Below the pieces are notes generated by a model. The model was not told the origin of the DNA. It saw nothing but the letters and a program-made list of their open reading frames with translations, and did no database searches. Source: Paenarthrobacter sp. Z7-10 (lineage in GTDB: Bacteria; Actinomycetota; Actinomycetes; Actinomycetales; Micrococcaceae). From it: a stretch of DNA of 64,000 nucleotides. The stretch lies in contig NZ_JADPVH010000016.1 of the NCBI RefSeq assembly GCF_026932795.1, positions 1 to 64,000 on the forward strand, read 5' to 3'. This document shows, piece by piece, positions 33,491-46,688 of this stretch. The stretch's first letter is position 1; each line of letters starts with the position of its first letter. The position numbers and the translations under genes were made by a program.

Positions 33491-34594
33491 TCAGCGGTCC
33501 GGCCGCAACGCCTCCGCCACCGGATCCGCTGCTGGACCACCGGCGCCAACACCAGCAGAATCGTGACCGGAGAGGATGAGTTCGGCGGCGAGGGCAGCCA
33601 AGCCCGCAGAGGTCTGGATTCCATAGCCTCCCTGGCCGGCGAGCCAAAAGAAGCCGGGAGCCTCCGGATCAAATCCAACAACGGGCAGCCCATCCGCCAC
33701 CGACGTGCGCAGGCCCGTCCAGGACCGTTCCACGGCCAGGATTCCCAGTGAGCTGACAGCATCGATCCGGGCCATCAGGCGCCGGACGTCCGCTTCGATG
33801 GGACGGGCATCCTCGGGAATACTGGGTTCCGATTCACACGGGGAGATCAGCAGGAACGATCCGTCCGGACGGTAATACCAGGTATCGTCCGCCGCGGCGA
33901 TCATCGGACCGGCCGGATCGGCTGCGCGGTTGGTCCGCACAATGGCCGCCGTCCGCCGGTGCGGCCGCATTCCCTGACTGCGCACACCAAAGTCGACGGC
34001 GAGCACATCGGCCCAGGCTCCGGCGGCATTGACCACGACGGGTGCGCTGTAGGCGTGATCACCGGCCCCGACGGTCCAGCCGGAGCCGGTGCGCGCCGCG
34101 GTATGCACCGGCGCACCCAGCACAATGACTGCCCCGGCCGCCGTGGCCTGGGCACGGTAGTACTCGAGCAGGGCGGGAACGTCGACTTCTAATGCAGATG
34201 CGTCCAGGCAGGAGTCCGCAAACGATCCAGGGCGCAGGTCAGGGCTGAGCCGCAGCGCCTCCGTGGCTCCGATCCGAACCAGGAACTCATCTTCGGCGGT
34301 TCGGGCCGCGATGTCTTCCGTGCTGCCGATGAAGATCAAGGGCCGTGGCAGCAGAATCGAACGGCCAAGATCGGCGGAAATATTCCGCACGGCGGCGATG
34401 CTTCGGGTGGTCAGTTCCCGGATCGGAGCCGGCCCGTAGCTGGGCTGCATTTGCCGCGCGGACCGGGACGAGGTGTGGTAGGCCAGCGCGTTCTCTGCCT
34501 CCACCAAAACCACCTTGGCGCGCGGCGCCAGTTGCCACGCCAGCGACAGACCTGCGATACCACCGCCGACAATCAGGACCTCCGCGTCCATCAC
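33491..34594 (-). CDS. FAD-dependent amine/amino-acid oxidase (DAO family)
   Basis: 367 residues. EVLIVGGGIAGLSLAWQL is the FAD-binding dinucleotide fold, ALAYHTSSRSARQM the DAO active-site approach, VNAAGAWAD the second FAD motif, and GFFWLAGQGGYGIQTSAG the C-terminal FAD segment. It is similar in layout to glycine oxidase, sarcosine oxidase and D-amino-acid dehydrogenase relatives. It follows kbl by 9 bases and so belongs to the threonine-to-glycine operon; it may act on glycine or a related amine. The substrate is inferred only. Confidence 0.88.
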   Translation of the reverse strand: MMDAEVLIVGGGIAGLSLAWQLAPRAKVVLVEAENALAYHTSSRSARQMQPSYGPAPIRELTTRSIAAVRNISADLGRSILLPRPLIFIGSTEDIAARTAEDEFLVRIGATEALRLSPDLRPGSFADSCLDASALEVDVPALLEYYRAQATAAGAVIVLGAPVHTAARTGSGWTVGAGDHAYSAPVVVNAAGAWADVLAVDFGVRSQGMRPHRRTAAIVRTNRAADPAGPMIAAADDTWYYRPDGSFLLISPCESEPSIPEDARPIEADVRRLMARIDAVSSLGILAVERSWTGLRTSVADGLPVVGFDPEAPGFFWLAGQGGYGIQTSAGLAALAAELILSGHDSAGVGAGGPAADPVAEALRPDR

Positions 34595-34603
34595 GGCCTC
34601 GGC

Positions 34604-35818
34604 TCAGCCTGCCACTGACGAGCGGGCGGCGACGAACGCACGCACACACGCTTCGACGTCGTCCGCGCTGTGCGCCGCGGAAAGCTGCACCCTAATCCGC
34701 GCCGCGCCCTTGGGCACCACCGGATAGCTGAAGGCCGTGACGTAGACGCCGTGCTCCAGCATGGCATCAGCGATCCGGCCCGCCACCGCGGCGTCGCCGA
34801 ACATCACCGGAACAATGGCGTGTTCGCCGTCGAGCAGGTCAAAGCCCTCCTCGCTCATTCGGCGCCGGAACAAGTCCGCATTCTCGAATAGCGTTGCCCG
34901 CAGCGCCGCCGAAGTCTCCACCAGCTCCAGCGCCTTCAGGGTAGCGGCGACAATGGACGGCGCCAGCGAATTGGAGAACAGGTAGGGTCGGGCCTTTTGC
35001 CGGAGCATGCTGACGATCTCGCCGCGGCCAGCGACGTAGCCGCCAGACGCTCCACCCAAGGCCTTGCCGAACGTGCCGGTGTAGATGTCCACCCGGTCCG
35101 ACACTCCCGCGTGTTCTGGCGTCCCGGCTCCGGTGGCGCCCATGAAGCCCACGGCGTGCGAATCGTCCACCATCACCAGCGCATCATATTTGTCCGCCAG
35201 ATCGCAGATGGCGGCCAGCGGCGCCAGATAGCCGTCCATCGAAAAGACGCCGTCCGTGACGATGATCCGCCGGCGGGCCCCACGGCCCTCATTCATGGCC
35301 GCGGTTTCGCGCAGTTTGGCCTCCAAATCCGCCATGTCCTGGTTGGCGTAGCGGAAGCGGGCCGCCTTGCACAGCCGGATGCCGTCGATGATGGAGGCAT
35401 GGTTGAGCGCATCCGAAATGACAGCGTCTTCGGGGCCGAACAGGGATTCGAAAACCCCGCCGTTGGCATCGAAGCAGGAGGAGAACAGGATGGTGTCCTC
35501 GGTACCCAGGAATTCCGAGACGCGGGCCTCCAGCTCCAGATGCAGGTCCTGGGTTCCGCAGATGAAGCGCACCGAGGCCATTCCGAAACCACGCTCATCC
35601 AGCGCCGTTTTAGCCGCCGCAATAATTTCCGGATGATCCGCCAGGCCGAGGTAGTTGTTGGCGCAGAAATTGAGCACGGGCAATCCGTCCGCGGTCAGTG
35701 CACCGGCCCGGATATGGCTGGACTGCGGCGAGGAAATACGGCGCTCGGTCTTGTACAGCCCTGCTGCGCGGATTTCGTCCAGCTCGCCGGCGAGCTGGTC
35801 CTTCATTGCGGTATACAT
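34604..35818 (-). CDS. kbl: Glycine C-acetyltransferase (2-amino-3-ketobutyrate CoA ligase)
   Basis: 404-residue PLP enzyme of the alpha-oxoamine synthase family. It splits 2-amino-3-ketobutyrate with CoA to glycine and acetyl-CoA. Visible are [52 protein letters not shown] and [18 protein letters not shown] with the PLP lysine. It lies 50 bases after tdh on the same strand. Together the two genes form the threonine dehydrogenase route. Confidence 0.96.
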   Translation of the reverse strand: MYTAMKDQLAGELDEIRAAGLYKTERRISSPQSSHIRAGALTADGLPVLNFCANNYLGLADHPEIIAAAKTALDERGFGMASVRFICGTQDLHLELEARVSEFLGTEDTILFSSCFDANGGVFESLFGPEDAVISDALNHASIIDGIRLCKAARFRYANQDMADLEAKLRETAAMNEGRGARRRIIVTDGVFSMDGYLAPLAAICDLADKYDALVMVDDSHAVGFMGATGAGTPEHAGVSDRVDIYTGTFGKALGGASGGYVAGRGEIVSMLRQKARPYLFSNSLAPSIVAATLKALELVETSAALRATLFENADLFRRRMSEEGFDLLDGEHAIVPVMFGDAAVAGRIADAMLEHGVYVTAFSYPVVPKGAARIRVQLSAAHSADDVEACVRAFVAARSSVAG

Positions 35819-35868
35819 CGCTTCTCCTTAGATCTCGCGGCTTGCCGGATGGCCTTGGCTGCAACGGT

Positions 35869-36918
35869 TCACGACAGCTCCGTCCAGTCCAGCACAACCT
35901 TGCCGCCCACGCCCTGCCGTGCGGCTTCGAATCCCTTTTCCCACTGTGCGGCCGGCAGTTTGTCCGTCACGACGGCGGCAATGTTCCGGCGCAGCACGGC
36001 GTTTGACGCCAGCATGGCGCTCATCGCGTACCAGGTTTCGAACATTTCCCTACCGTAGATGCCTTTGAGTGTGAGCATGTGGGTGACCACCTTGCCCCAG
36101 TTAATGTCGATCGATTGGCTCGGCAGGCCCAGCATCGCGATGCGGCCACCGTGGTTCATGTTGTCGATCATTTCCGGCAGCGCGGTGGGATGACCGGACA
36201 TTTCCAGCCCGATGTCGAAGCCCTCCCGCATCCCCAGTTCCTTCTGTGCGTCCTTGACCCGTGTCCGGGAGACGTCCACGGCCAAGTCAACGCCCATGCT
36301 GCGGGCCAGTTCAAGCCGCGGGGCGGACACGTCGGTGATGGCGATCTTCCGCGCGCCGGCATGACGGGCGACGGCGATGGCCATCAGTCCGATGGGTCCG
36401 GCACCGGTGATCAGCACGTCCTCCCCCACCAGCGGGAAGCTCAGGGCGGTATGCACGGCGTTGCCGAAGGGGTCAAAAATGGCGCCCAGCTCGGGGGTGA
36501 TCGACGCGTCGTGGTGCACCCACACATTTGTCTCCGGTATCACCACATACTCGGCGAAGGCACCGTCGCGCTGCACGCCCACCGAAGCGGTGTTGATGCA
36601 CATTTGGCGCCGCCCGGCCCGGCAGTTGCGGCAGATTCCGCAGACCACGTGGCCCTCGCCGGAGACCCGGTCCCCCACCTTGACGTCCCGGACATCCTCG
36701 CCAACCTCCACCACCTCGCCGTAGAACTCATGCCCGGCAATCAGCGGGGCGGTAATGGTGGATGCGGCCCAGGCATCCCAGGATTGGATGTGCAGATCCG
36801 TGCCGCAGATACCGGTGGTCAGTACGCGGATCTTCACGTCGCTGGATCCGGCATCGGGTTCGGGACGGTCGATGAGCTCGAAACCGGCGTGTGCGCCGGA
36901 CTTGTAGAGCGCCTTCAC
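35869..36918 (-). CDS. tdh: L-threonine 3-dehydrogenase
   Basis: 349-residue zinc alcohol-dehydrogenase-type enzyme that oxidises threonine to 2-amino-3-ketobutyrate with NAD. The catalytic zinc site is [11 protein letters not shown] and [15 protein letters not shown]. The structural zinc is held by the four cysteines in [16 protein letters not shown], and the NAD loop is [15 protein letters not shown]. It is the first gene of the tdh-kbl-oxidase operon. A possible promoter, TTGTCG and TACAGT spaced by 19 bases, is seen at about 36980-37015. Confidence 0.96.
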   Translation of the reverse strand: MKALYKSGAHAGFELIDRPEPDAGSSDVKIRVLTTGICGTDLHIQSWDAWAASTITAPLIAGHEFYGEVVEVGEDVRDVKVGDRVSGEGHVVCGICRNCRAGRRQMCINTASVGVQRDGAFAEYVVIPETNVWVHHDASITPELGAIFDPFGNAVHTALSFPLVGEDVLITGAGPIGLMAIAVARHAGARKIAITDVSAPRLELARSMGVDLAVDVSRTRVKDAQKELGMREGFDIGLEMSGHPTALPEMIDNMNHGGRIAMLGLPSQSIDINWGKVVTHMLTLKGIYGREMFETWYAMSAMLASNAVLRRNIAAVVTDKLPAAQWEKGFEAARQGVGGKVVLDWTELS

Positions 36919-37029
36919 TCTGAATTCCTTCTGCAGGTGGCCGCACCCCTCGGCGCCGCCAGGTGGCTGATTCTTTCCCCGCCATCCACTGTACGGAGAT
37001 ATGAGTATGTTGCGACAATCCCCCTGCCG

Positions 37030-37108
37030 CTCCCCTCAACTAAGTAACAGCAGATGCACTCAAAAGGCGAAATGGGTGCATCTGCTGTTACTTAGTTGCC
37101 GAGGGGAG
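37030..37108. repeat. Dispersed palindromic element, copy A (strong hairpin)
   Basis: The best copy. 23-bp perfect arms, CAACTAAGTAACAGCAGATG plus CAC (37037-37059) and the complement at 37076-37098, extend by a wobble and two more pairs to a loop of about 10 bases. An outer 7-bp stem, CTCCCCT/AGGGGAG, follows a 3-base bulge. It lies between gatB and tdh, both on the minus strand, and has no T tract. It is related to copies at 10836 and 24489. Confidence 0.9.
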
Positions 37109-37165
37109 GGGGAAGGGACGGGGCGGGAGGTTGCGCGCGAGCGGGTCGTGCGGTGCGGTGCCTGG

Positions 37166-38668
37166 TCAGCCGTCCACGCCGAGGGTCTTGAGGATCAGCT
37201 CACGGACCCGACCGGCGTCGGCTTGGCCCTTGGTGACCTTCATGACGCCTCCAACGATGGCGCCCACGGCCTGGATCTTTCCGCCGCGGATCTTCTCGGC
37301 AACGCCCGGCTGGGTCGCCAAGGCTTGGTCAATCGCGGCCTGCAGCGCGCCGTCGTCGGAAACGACCGCCAGTCCGCGCTTGTCCACGACTTCGGTGGGC
37401 GTGCCTTCGCCGGCCAGGACGCCGTCGAGCACCTCGCGGGCCAGTTTGTCGTTGATCTTTCCGGAGGCAATCAGCGACTCCAGTTCGACGACGACGGCCG
37501 GCGTTACGCCGAGCGCAGCGGGATCGACGTCGGCCAGCTTGGCACGGCGGGCGATTTCGCCCATCCACCATTTGCGGGCCGCGGCGGCCGAGGCACCGGC
37601 GGCCACGGTGTCCCCAATCTCATCCATCAGGCCGGCGTTGACCACGTCGCGGAACTCCAGGTCGCTGTAACCCCAGTCCTTCTGCAAACGCTTCCGGCGC
37701 TCAGCTGGCGGCTCCGGCAGCTCCGCACGCAGCGACTCGACCCATTCCGGTGTGGCAACCACGGGCACCAGATCCGGTTCGGGGAAATACCTGTAGTCGT
37801 CCGCATCCGACTTCGGGCGCCCCGACGTGGTGGAGCGGGTGTCCTCGTGCCAGTGCCGGGTTTCCTGCACGATGGCAGCACCGGAATCCAGCACCGCGGC
37901 ATGCCTGCGGATCTCGTAGTTCACGGCGTGCTCGACGGCGCGCAGGGAATTTACGTTCTTCGTCTCGGAACGGGTGCCAAATGTCTCCCGGCCGTAGGGC
38001 CGCAGTGAGACGTTGGCATCGCAGCGGACGTTGCCGCGTTCCATCCGCGCGTCGGAGACGCCCAAATTCTTCACGATTTCCCGCACCGCAGCCACATAAG
38101 CCTTCGCCAGCTCGGGTGCGCGTGCACCGGCACCCTCGATGGGCTTGGTGACGATTTCCACCAGTGGGACGCCGGCCCGGTTGTAGTCCACCAGCGAGAA
38201 GTCCGCACCCTGGATCCGGCCTGTCGCGCCGCCCATATGGGTCAGCTTCCCGGCGTCCTCCTCCATGTGGGCACGCTCAATTTCCACCCGAAAAATGGTG
38301 CCGTCGGAGAGCTCCACATCAAGGTAGCCGTCGTAGGCGATCGGGTCCTCGTACTGTGAGGTCTGGAAGTTCTTCGGAGTGTCCGGGTAGAAGTAGTGCT
38401 TTCGGGCAAATGTGCAGGACTCGGCAATCTTGCAGTTGAGCGCCAGTCCGATCTTGATCGAGGACTCCACGGCCTTCTTGTTCACCGTCGGCAGGACGCC
38501 GGGCATGCCCAGATCCACCTCGTTGACGTTGGTGTTGGGCTCATCGCCGAAGACGTTGGGCGCGGAGGAAAACATTTTGGTCTTCGTGTTCAGTTCGACG
38601 TGGACCTCGAAGCCCAGCACCGGATCGTATTTCTCCAGCGCCTCATCGAAGCTCAGGGTAGCGTCCAT
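37166..38668 (-). CDS. gatB: Asp-tRNA(Asn)/Glu-tRNA(Gln) amidotransferase subunit B
   Basis: 500 residues. It binds the misacylated tRNA and carries the kinase site of the GatCAB complex. Typical segments are [40 protein letters not shown] and [16 protein letters not shown], with the C-terminal YqeY-like helical domain ending in [13 protein letters not shown]. The start lies 2 bases after the gatA stop codon. GGAGG precedes it within gatA. The presence of tRNA-Asn in the window fits use of the indirect route, but no AsnRS is visible to test this. Confidence 0.97.
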   Translation of the reverse strand: MDATLSFDEALEKYDPVLGFEVHVELNTKTKMFSSAPNVFGDEPNTNVNEVDLGMPGVLPTVNKKAVESSIKIGLALNCKIAESCTFARKHYFYPDTPKNFQTSQYEDPIAYDGYLDVELSDGTIFRVEIERAHMEEDAGKLTHMGGATGRIQGADFSLVDYNRAGVPLVEIVTKPIEGAGARAPELAKAYVAAVREIVKNLGVSDARMERGNVRCDANVSLRPYGRETFGTRSETKNVNSLRAVEHAVNYEIRRHAAVLDSGAAIVQETRHWHEDTRSTTSGRPKSDADDYRYFPEPDLVPVVATPEWVESLRAELPEPPAERRKRLQKDWGYSDLEFRDVVNAGLMDEIGDTVAAGASAAAARKWWMGEIARRAKLADVDPAALGVTPAVVVELESLIASGKINDKLAREVLDGVLAGEGTPTEVVDKRGLAVVSDDGALQAAIDQALATQPGVAEKIRGGKIQAVGAIVGGVMKVTKGQADAGRVRELILKTLGVDG

Positions 38669-38670
38669 GA

Positions 38671-40206
38671 TTATTTAGCCTCCGTGGTCTTGGCAAGCTC
38701 GGCCAGAGCCGGGGCCTTGGCCAGGATCGGTCCACCCCAGCTTTGCTCCAACATTGTTTCCAGCACTGCGCCAACCCGGTACAGCCGGGCGTCCTGGCGG
38801 ACCGGGGCCAGCAATTGAATGCCGGCGGGCAGACCATCCTCATCGGCAAGGCCGCTAGGCAGGGACAGCCCGGGGACACCAGCCATGTTGGCCGGAATGG
38901 TGGCCACGTCATTGAGGTACATCGCCAGCGGGTCGTCGAGCTTCTCACCCAGCTTGAACGCCGTCGTCGGCGCAGTCGGGGAAATCAGCACGTCCACCTG
39001 CGCGAAGGCGGCGTCGAAGTCGCGCTGGATCAAGGTGCGCACCTTCTGCGCCGAGCCATAGTAGGCGTCGTAGTAACCGGCGCTGAGGGCGTAGGTGCCC
39101 AGAATGATGCGGCGCTTAACTTCGTCGCCAAAGCCTGCCGCCCGGGTGGAGCCCATCACCCGTTCAATGGTCATCGGACCGTCCTCGGGCAGCACCCGCA
39201 GCCCGTACCGGACCCCGTCGAATTTAGCCAGGTTGGACGAGGCCTCCGAGGGCATGATCAGGTAATAGGCACCCAAGGCGTAGTCGAAGTTCGGGCACGA
39301 GACCTCAACGATTTCGGCGCCCGCACTGCGCAGCATTTCCAGCGAATCGGCGAACCGCGCCTCCACCCCGGCCTGGTAACCCTCACCACCGAGTTCTTTG
39401 ACCACACCGATCTTCATGCCCTTGACATTGCCGAGCCGTGCGGCCGCGACCAGTCCGGTGGCCGGATCCGTCAGCGAGGTTGAGTCGAAGGGGTCGTGGC
39501 CGCCAATCACCTCATGCAGCAGCGCCGAATCCAGCACCGTCCGGGAAACCGGACCAATCTGGTCCAGGGACGACGCCATCGCGATGGCCCCGTACCGGGA
39601 AACGCCACCGTAAGTGGGCTTGACCCCCACCGTTCCGGTGACAGCGCCCGGCTGCCGGATGGAGCCACCGGTATCCGTGCCAAGCGCCAGCGGTGCTTCA
39701 AATGAAGCCACCGCCGCCGCGGAACCACCGCCGGAGCCGCCGGGAATGCGGTCCAGGTCCCACGGATTGCGGGTGGGACCGTAGGCGGAATGCTCTGTGG
39801 AGGAACCCATGGCGAACTCATCCAGGTTGGTCTTGCCCAGAATGGGCATCCGCGCTGCCCGCAGTTTTTTCACCACGGTGGCGTCGTAGGGGCTGTGCCA
39901 GCCTTCGAGGATTTTCGACCCCGCCGTCGTCGGCTGCCCCACCGTAACGATCAGGTCCTTGACCGCGATTGGAACGCCGGCCAGCTCGTGCAGCTCCTCG
40001 CCGCGGGCGCGGCGCTCATCAACGTCCGCGGCAACGGCCAGCGCTTCGGCGGTGTTCACGTGCAGGAAGGCATGGATGCCGCGTTCACCCCCGTCGACGG
40101 CGGCAATCCGGTCCAAATGCGCTTGGGTCAGCTCGACGGCGGAGACTTCCCTTGCCGCCAGCTTGGCCGCCAGAGCGGCGGCGGAATGCTTAATCAGCTC
40201 AGTCAT
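38671..40206 (-). CDS. gatA: Asp-tRNA(Asn)/Glu-tRNA(Gln) amidotransferase subunit A
   Basis: 511-residue amidase-signature protein that releases ammonia from glutamine for transamidation. The catalytic triad is visible as the lysine in IAVKDLIVT, a serine in the [13 protein letters not shown] stretch, and the nucleophile serine in [34 protein letters not shown] is the family signature. The start shares one base with the gatC stop codon (TAATG), so the two are coupled. Confidence 0.97.
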   Translation of the reverse strand: MTELIKHSAAALAAKLAAREVSAVELTQAHLDRIAAVDGGERGIHAFLHVNTAEALAVAADVDERRARGEELHELAGVPIAVKDLIVTVGQPTTAGSKILEGWHSPYDATVVKKLRAARMPILGKTNLDEFAMGSSTEHSAYGPTRNPWDLDRIPGGSGGGSAAAVASFEAPLALGTDTGGSIRQPGAVTGTVGVKPTYGGVSRYGAIAMASSLDQIGPVSRTVLDSALLHEVIGGHDPFDSTSLTDPATGLVAAARLGNVKGMKIGVVKELGGEGYQAGVEARFADSLEMLRSAGAEIVEVSCPNFDYALGAYYLIMPSEASSNLAKFDGVRYGLRVLPEDGPMTIERVMGSTRAAGFGDEVKRRIILGTYALSAGYYDAYYGSAQKVRTLIQRDFDAAFAQVDVLISPTAPTTAFKLGEKLDDPLAMYLNDVATIPANMAGVPGLSLPSGLADEDGLPAGIQLLAPVRQDARLYRVGAVLETMLEQSWGGPILAKAPALAELAKTTEAK

Positions 40207-40502
40207 TAGTCCTCTTCCAGAATCGCAGGCACCCGGAAGCGGCCGTTCTGTGCGTCCGGGGCGCCGGAGAGCGCCTGGTCCGCAGTCAGCACATGTCCCA
40301 CCACGTCCTCGCGCAGCACATTGCTCAACGGAATCGGGTGCGAAGTGGCGGGAACGTCGTTCCCGGCAACCTCGCTGATGCTTTTAACCGAATCGACGAT
40401 GACGGCGAGTTCGCCTGCCATCCTGTCCAGTTCGTCGTCGGTCATCTCAATGTGAGCGAGCTGCGCCAGATGCGCCACATCGTCACGGTTGATCGCAGCC
40501 AT
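40206..40502 (-). CDS. gatC: Asp-tRNA(Asn)/Glu-tRNA(Gln) amidotransferase subunit C
   Basis: 98 residues. It is the linker that wraps GatA and GatB together. [20 protein letters not shown] at the N-terminus and a C-terminal [17 protein letters not shown] with a terminal [11 protein letters not shown] are diagnostic. The ATG at 40502 has AGGGGAG about 6 bases upstream. First gene of gatCAB. Confidence 0.95.
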   Translation of the reverse strand: MAAINRDDVAHLAQLAHIEMTDDELDRMAGELAVIVDSVKSISEVAGNDVPATSHPIPLSNVLREDVVGHVLTADQALSGAPDAQNGRFRVPAILEED

Positions 40503-40645
40503 GGATCTCCCCTGCAAAGTTTAGTATTTCCACTCCAGTCTAATGCGCGGCCGTGGTCGGTTCGGGGCATCACATCGGCACCGCGCCTGCCGCGGCAAAC
40601 CGGGATACCGCAGGTTCCGGTTCACCCGGTCGAAAAGTTCCCGCG

Positions 40646-40651
40646 TAGATT
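40646..40651 (+). promoter_or_regulatory. -10 box of a leaderless HEAT-repeat gene
   Basis: TAGATT is followed by GGATAC and the ATG at 40658. No Shine-Dalgarno is present. Confidence 0.55.
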
Positions 40652-40657
40652 GGATAC

Positions 40658-41284
40658 ATGCCTGCCGAAGAATTGTCTGTCCCCATTGAAGCCTCGCCCA
40701 CGGACCGGATCGCCGCCGCCGTCGACCGTTTCGGTGAGCGGAACGTCGTCGAACGAGCCCTCACCCTGCTGGACGGTGACGACGAAACACAGGACTTTCT
40801 GCTTTTCATGGGCGGCTCCCATGCCAACGGCATCCTGAACGGTGCGCCCGCGCTTTACTGGCCCGAGCTGTGGGGTGCGCGCGCCTTCATGTATATCTGG
40901 GACGATTCCGCGGCCCCAGCCATTCGCAAGGGGCTGGACAACCGGGCGTGGCGAGTGCGCGAGATGTGTGCCAAGGTAGCGGAGCACCGGGGACTTCCGT
41001 TCTCCGATGCACTGGCAGCTTTACTGGCGGACGAGGTGCCGCGGGTGCGTTCCGCTGCGGCCCGTGCGCTTGCGCAGCTCGGCCTGGCGGAGCATGCCGA
41101 AGCCATTTCGGTGCTGCTGCGCGACGGCGATGTCGACGTCCGCCGCCAGGCAGGCGCAGCGCTGAAGAAGCTGGCCGTCCGGACCGGAACGGAGCGGGAC
41201 ACTCCGTCCCACGCCCAGGGCGCTTCGGCTTCGGCTCCGTCGGCCCGCAAGTCAGGATCGCGCCGCCACAAGCCCAAGCGGTAG
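40658..41284 (+). CDS. HEAT-repeat domain protein
   Basis: 208 residues. The middle shows paired helices of HEAT type: DNRAWRVREMCAKVAEHRG, DEVPRVRSAAARALAQLGLA and DGDVDVRRQAGAALKKLAV. The last 35 residues are basic and Ser/Ala-rich and probably unstructured. HEAT repeats usually bind protein partners, and no catalytic residues are evident. It stands alone on the plus strand between gatCAB and a convergent GNAT gene. Role unknown. Confidence 0.8.
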   Translation: MPAEELSVPIEASPTDRIAAAVDRFGERNVVERALTLLDGDDETQDFLLFMGGSHANGILNGAPALYWPELWGARAFMYIWDDSAAPAIRKGLDNRAWRVREMCAKVAEHRGLPFSDALAALLADEVPRVRSAAARALAQLGLAEHAEAISVLLRDGDVDVRRQAGAALKKLAVRTGTERDTPSHAQGASASAPSARKSGSRRHKPKR

Positions 41285-41291
41285 CCTGCGG

Positions 41292-41807
41292 TCAGAGGTC
41301 CAGCCGGTACACCAGCAGCTTGATCTCGGTCTCGGGAACCAGCCAGTCGCGCTCGGGTACCCGCACGAAGCCCGTCGACTCGTACAGGGCATGGGCGCTG
41401 TGCCAGTTTTGCCCGGTGGTCAGGCTGATTCCGTTGATGCCATTGAGTGTGCGGGCATGGGCGATGATGGCCTGCACCAGGGCCCGGCCAATTCCCCCAC
41501 GCTGTACGGCTGGATCAACCACCAGCATGCGGAACTCCAGCTCGTCGCCGCGGGCAATATCGGCATATGGATCACCGGCAACGGCCAATGTGACAGATCC
41601 CACCACTTTGCCATCGCGCTCGGCCGCCCAAACAGGCGCAGCCGCGGCCCGGTCCGCAACCTGCTGGATCCGTATCATGTACGGATGCTCGGCGTCGTCG
41701 AAGTGGCCGGCGGCAAGGTATGAATCGCGCGTGATCCGGGCGACGTCGTCGTAATCGGCGGGTGATACCGGGCGGACAGTGACGGGACTGTGGGTGGTGA
41801 TCATCAT
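41292..41807 (-). CDS. GNAT family N-acetyltransferase
   Basis: 171 residues. It begins TVRPVSPADYDDVARITRDS, has the acetyl-CoA loop VDPAVQRGGIGRALVQAIIA and closes with ALYESTGFVRVPERDW, so it is a complete GNAT fold. The substrate is unknown. GAAAGA is close to the start; ATG 41804 is an alternative. It is the last gene of the minus-strand series that starts at birA, after a gap of 125 bases. Confidence 0.85.
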   Translation of the reverse strand: MMITTHSPVTVRPVSPADYDDVARITRDSYLAAGHFDDAEHPYMIRIQQVADRAAAAPVWAAERDGKVVGSVTLAVAGDPYADIARGDELEFRMLVVDPAVQRGGIGRALVQAIIAHARTLNGINGISLTTGQNWHSAHALYESTGFVRVPERDWLVPETEIKLLVYRLDL

Positions 41808-41932
41808 TCTTTCAACTGGCAGCTGCGGACCCGTAGCCTCGGGCGGGGACATCCCAGTTTACAGCTCCCGAAAACCGCCGCCGAACGCTGTCCCCAGGCA
41901 GGAGCCGGGGTGCGCCGCCCACCGCTATGTGG

Positions 41933-42393
41933 TCAGGAGGAGCGCCAGTACTGGCTTCCATCAGCGTCGCGCTGCAGGAAGCCGAAGTCGACCAAGGCGC
42001 GGCGCAGGGTTGGGATGTCTTCCGTCACAGTGGCCAGCAGGCGGTTAACATCATGTTCGACCAGGACCTCCTCGCTGCCGAAGAGCCGGATGGCCAGCTG
42101 TCCCAAAACGTGATCGCGGTCCTCGGGTTTGCGCGGAATGCCCTGCAGCCTACCGTGCGTAAAGAACCTGTCCGCCCCCGCGGGCTGCGGCTTGCGCGCG
42201 GAGCTGAGGACCTCCGCAAAGACCTCCGGCGCCAGTTCGTAGCTGCCATCGCTGACCTCCAACAGCCCTGCGGAGGCGAGCTTGGCCAGTTCCGCCGGGG
42301 ATCCACCGCCGTCGATCCCCAGCACCTTTTCTGCGTAGACCTGGCGTAACCGGTCGTTTCCCAGAGCCGCAATGAGCTGCTGCCATGAGGCCG

Positions 42394-42397
<4 letters not shown>
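41933..42397 (-). CDS. DUF2087 domain protein
   Basis: 154 residues. The C-terminal half, with GRLQGIPRKPEDRDHVLGQL, VLVEHDVNRLL, DIPTLRRALVDFGFLQRD and the YWR ending, matches the DUF2087 pattern, often found in small regulators. The N-terminal half looks like a helical domain (ASWQQLIAALGNDRLRQVYA). The GTG start overlaps the stop codon of the inositol-monophosphatase gene (GTGA), so it is co-translated with it. The molecular role is unknown; the family often lies next to helix-turn-helix domains. Confidence 0.78.
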
Positions 42398-46338
<3,941 letters not shown>

Positions 46339-46342
<4 letters not shown>

Positions 46343-46542
46343 GCCAGGCCGACGACGACGGTGGTGAGGCCCCGGCGCAGGGTCGGGGAGTCAGTTCCGG
46401 ACCACCTAATACCAACCCGGGAACCGGGCTGCCAGCTGTCAATCGGGACACCGAGGCACCCCGCACCAACCCCGGTACCCGACCGTCCTCTGTCCCTCGG
46501 CGGAATGCTTGGGTTTCCGATCGGATTCAGCTGTTCTGCCAT
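46339..46542 (-). CDS. Small ORF of unknown function coupled to the phosphatase
   Basis: 67 residues, not recognised. The ATGA overlap with the phosphatase start and the same frame order as the other overlapping genes argue that it is translated. The N-terminal half is Pro/Gly/Arg-rich; the C-terminal half, SWQPGSRVGIRWSGTDSPTL, reads like the edge of a beta-sandwich. No cysteines form a metal site and there is no membrane segment. It could be a short remnant of a larger signalling protein or a genuine small protein. An upstream AAAGGA is 13 bases from the ATG, which is long. Confidence 0.45.
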
Positions 46543-46688
46543 CGGGGGAACGTTTCCTTTGCTGATCGGTGCTGTCACTGGTACCACTCTACGAAATCCT
46601 GTCTTCGCGCCTAGCCCTGATCGCCACGCCGTCCTCCGGCGGCTTGCGGCTTTTGGCCCTAAAGTCCACAGCGCATCCACAACGGCCG

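Noticed and set aside
36980-37015. GntR-type operator (TTGTCGCAACA) before tdh
   Set aside because: Half-sites are short and imperfect, and the sequence is equally well explained as part of the -35 and spacer of the tdh promoter.
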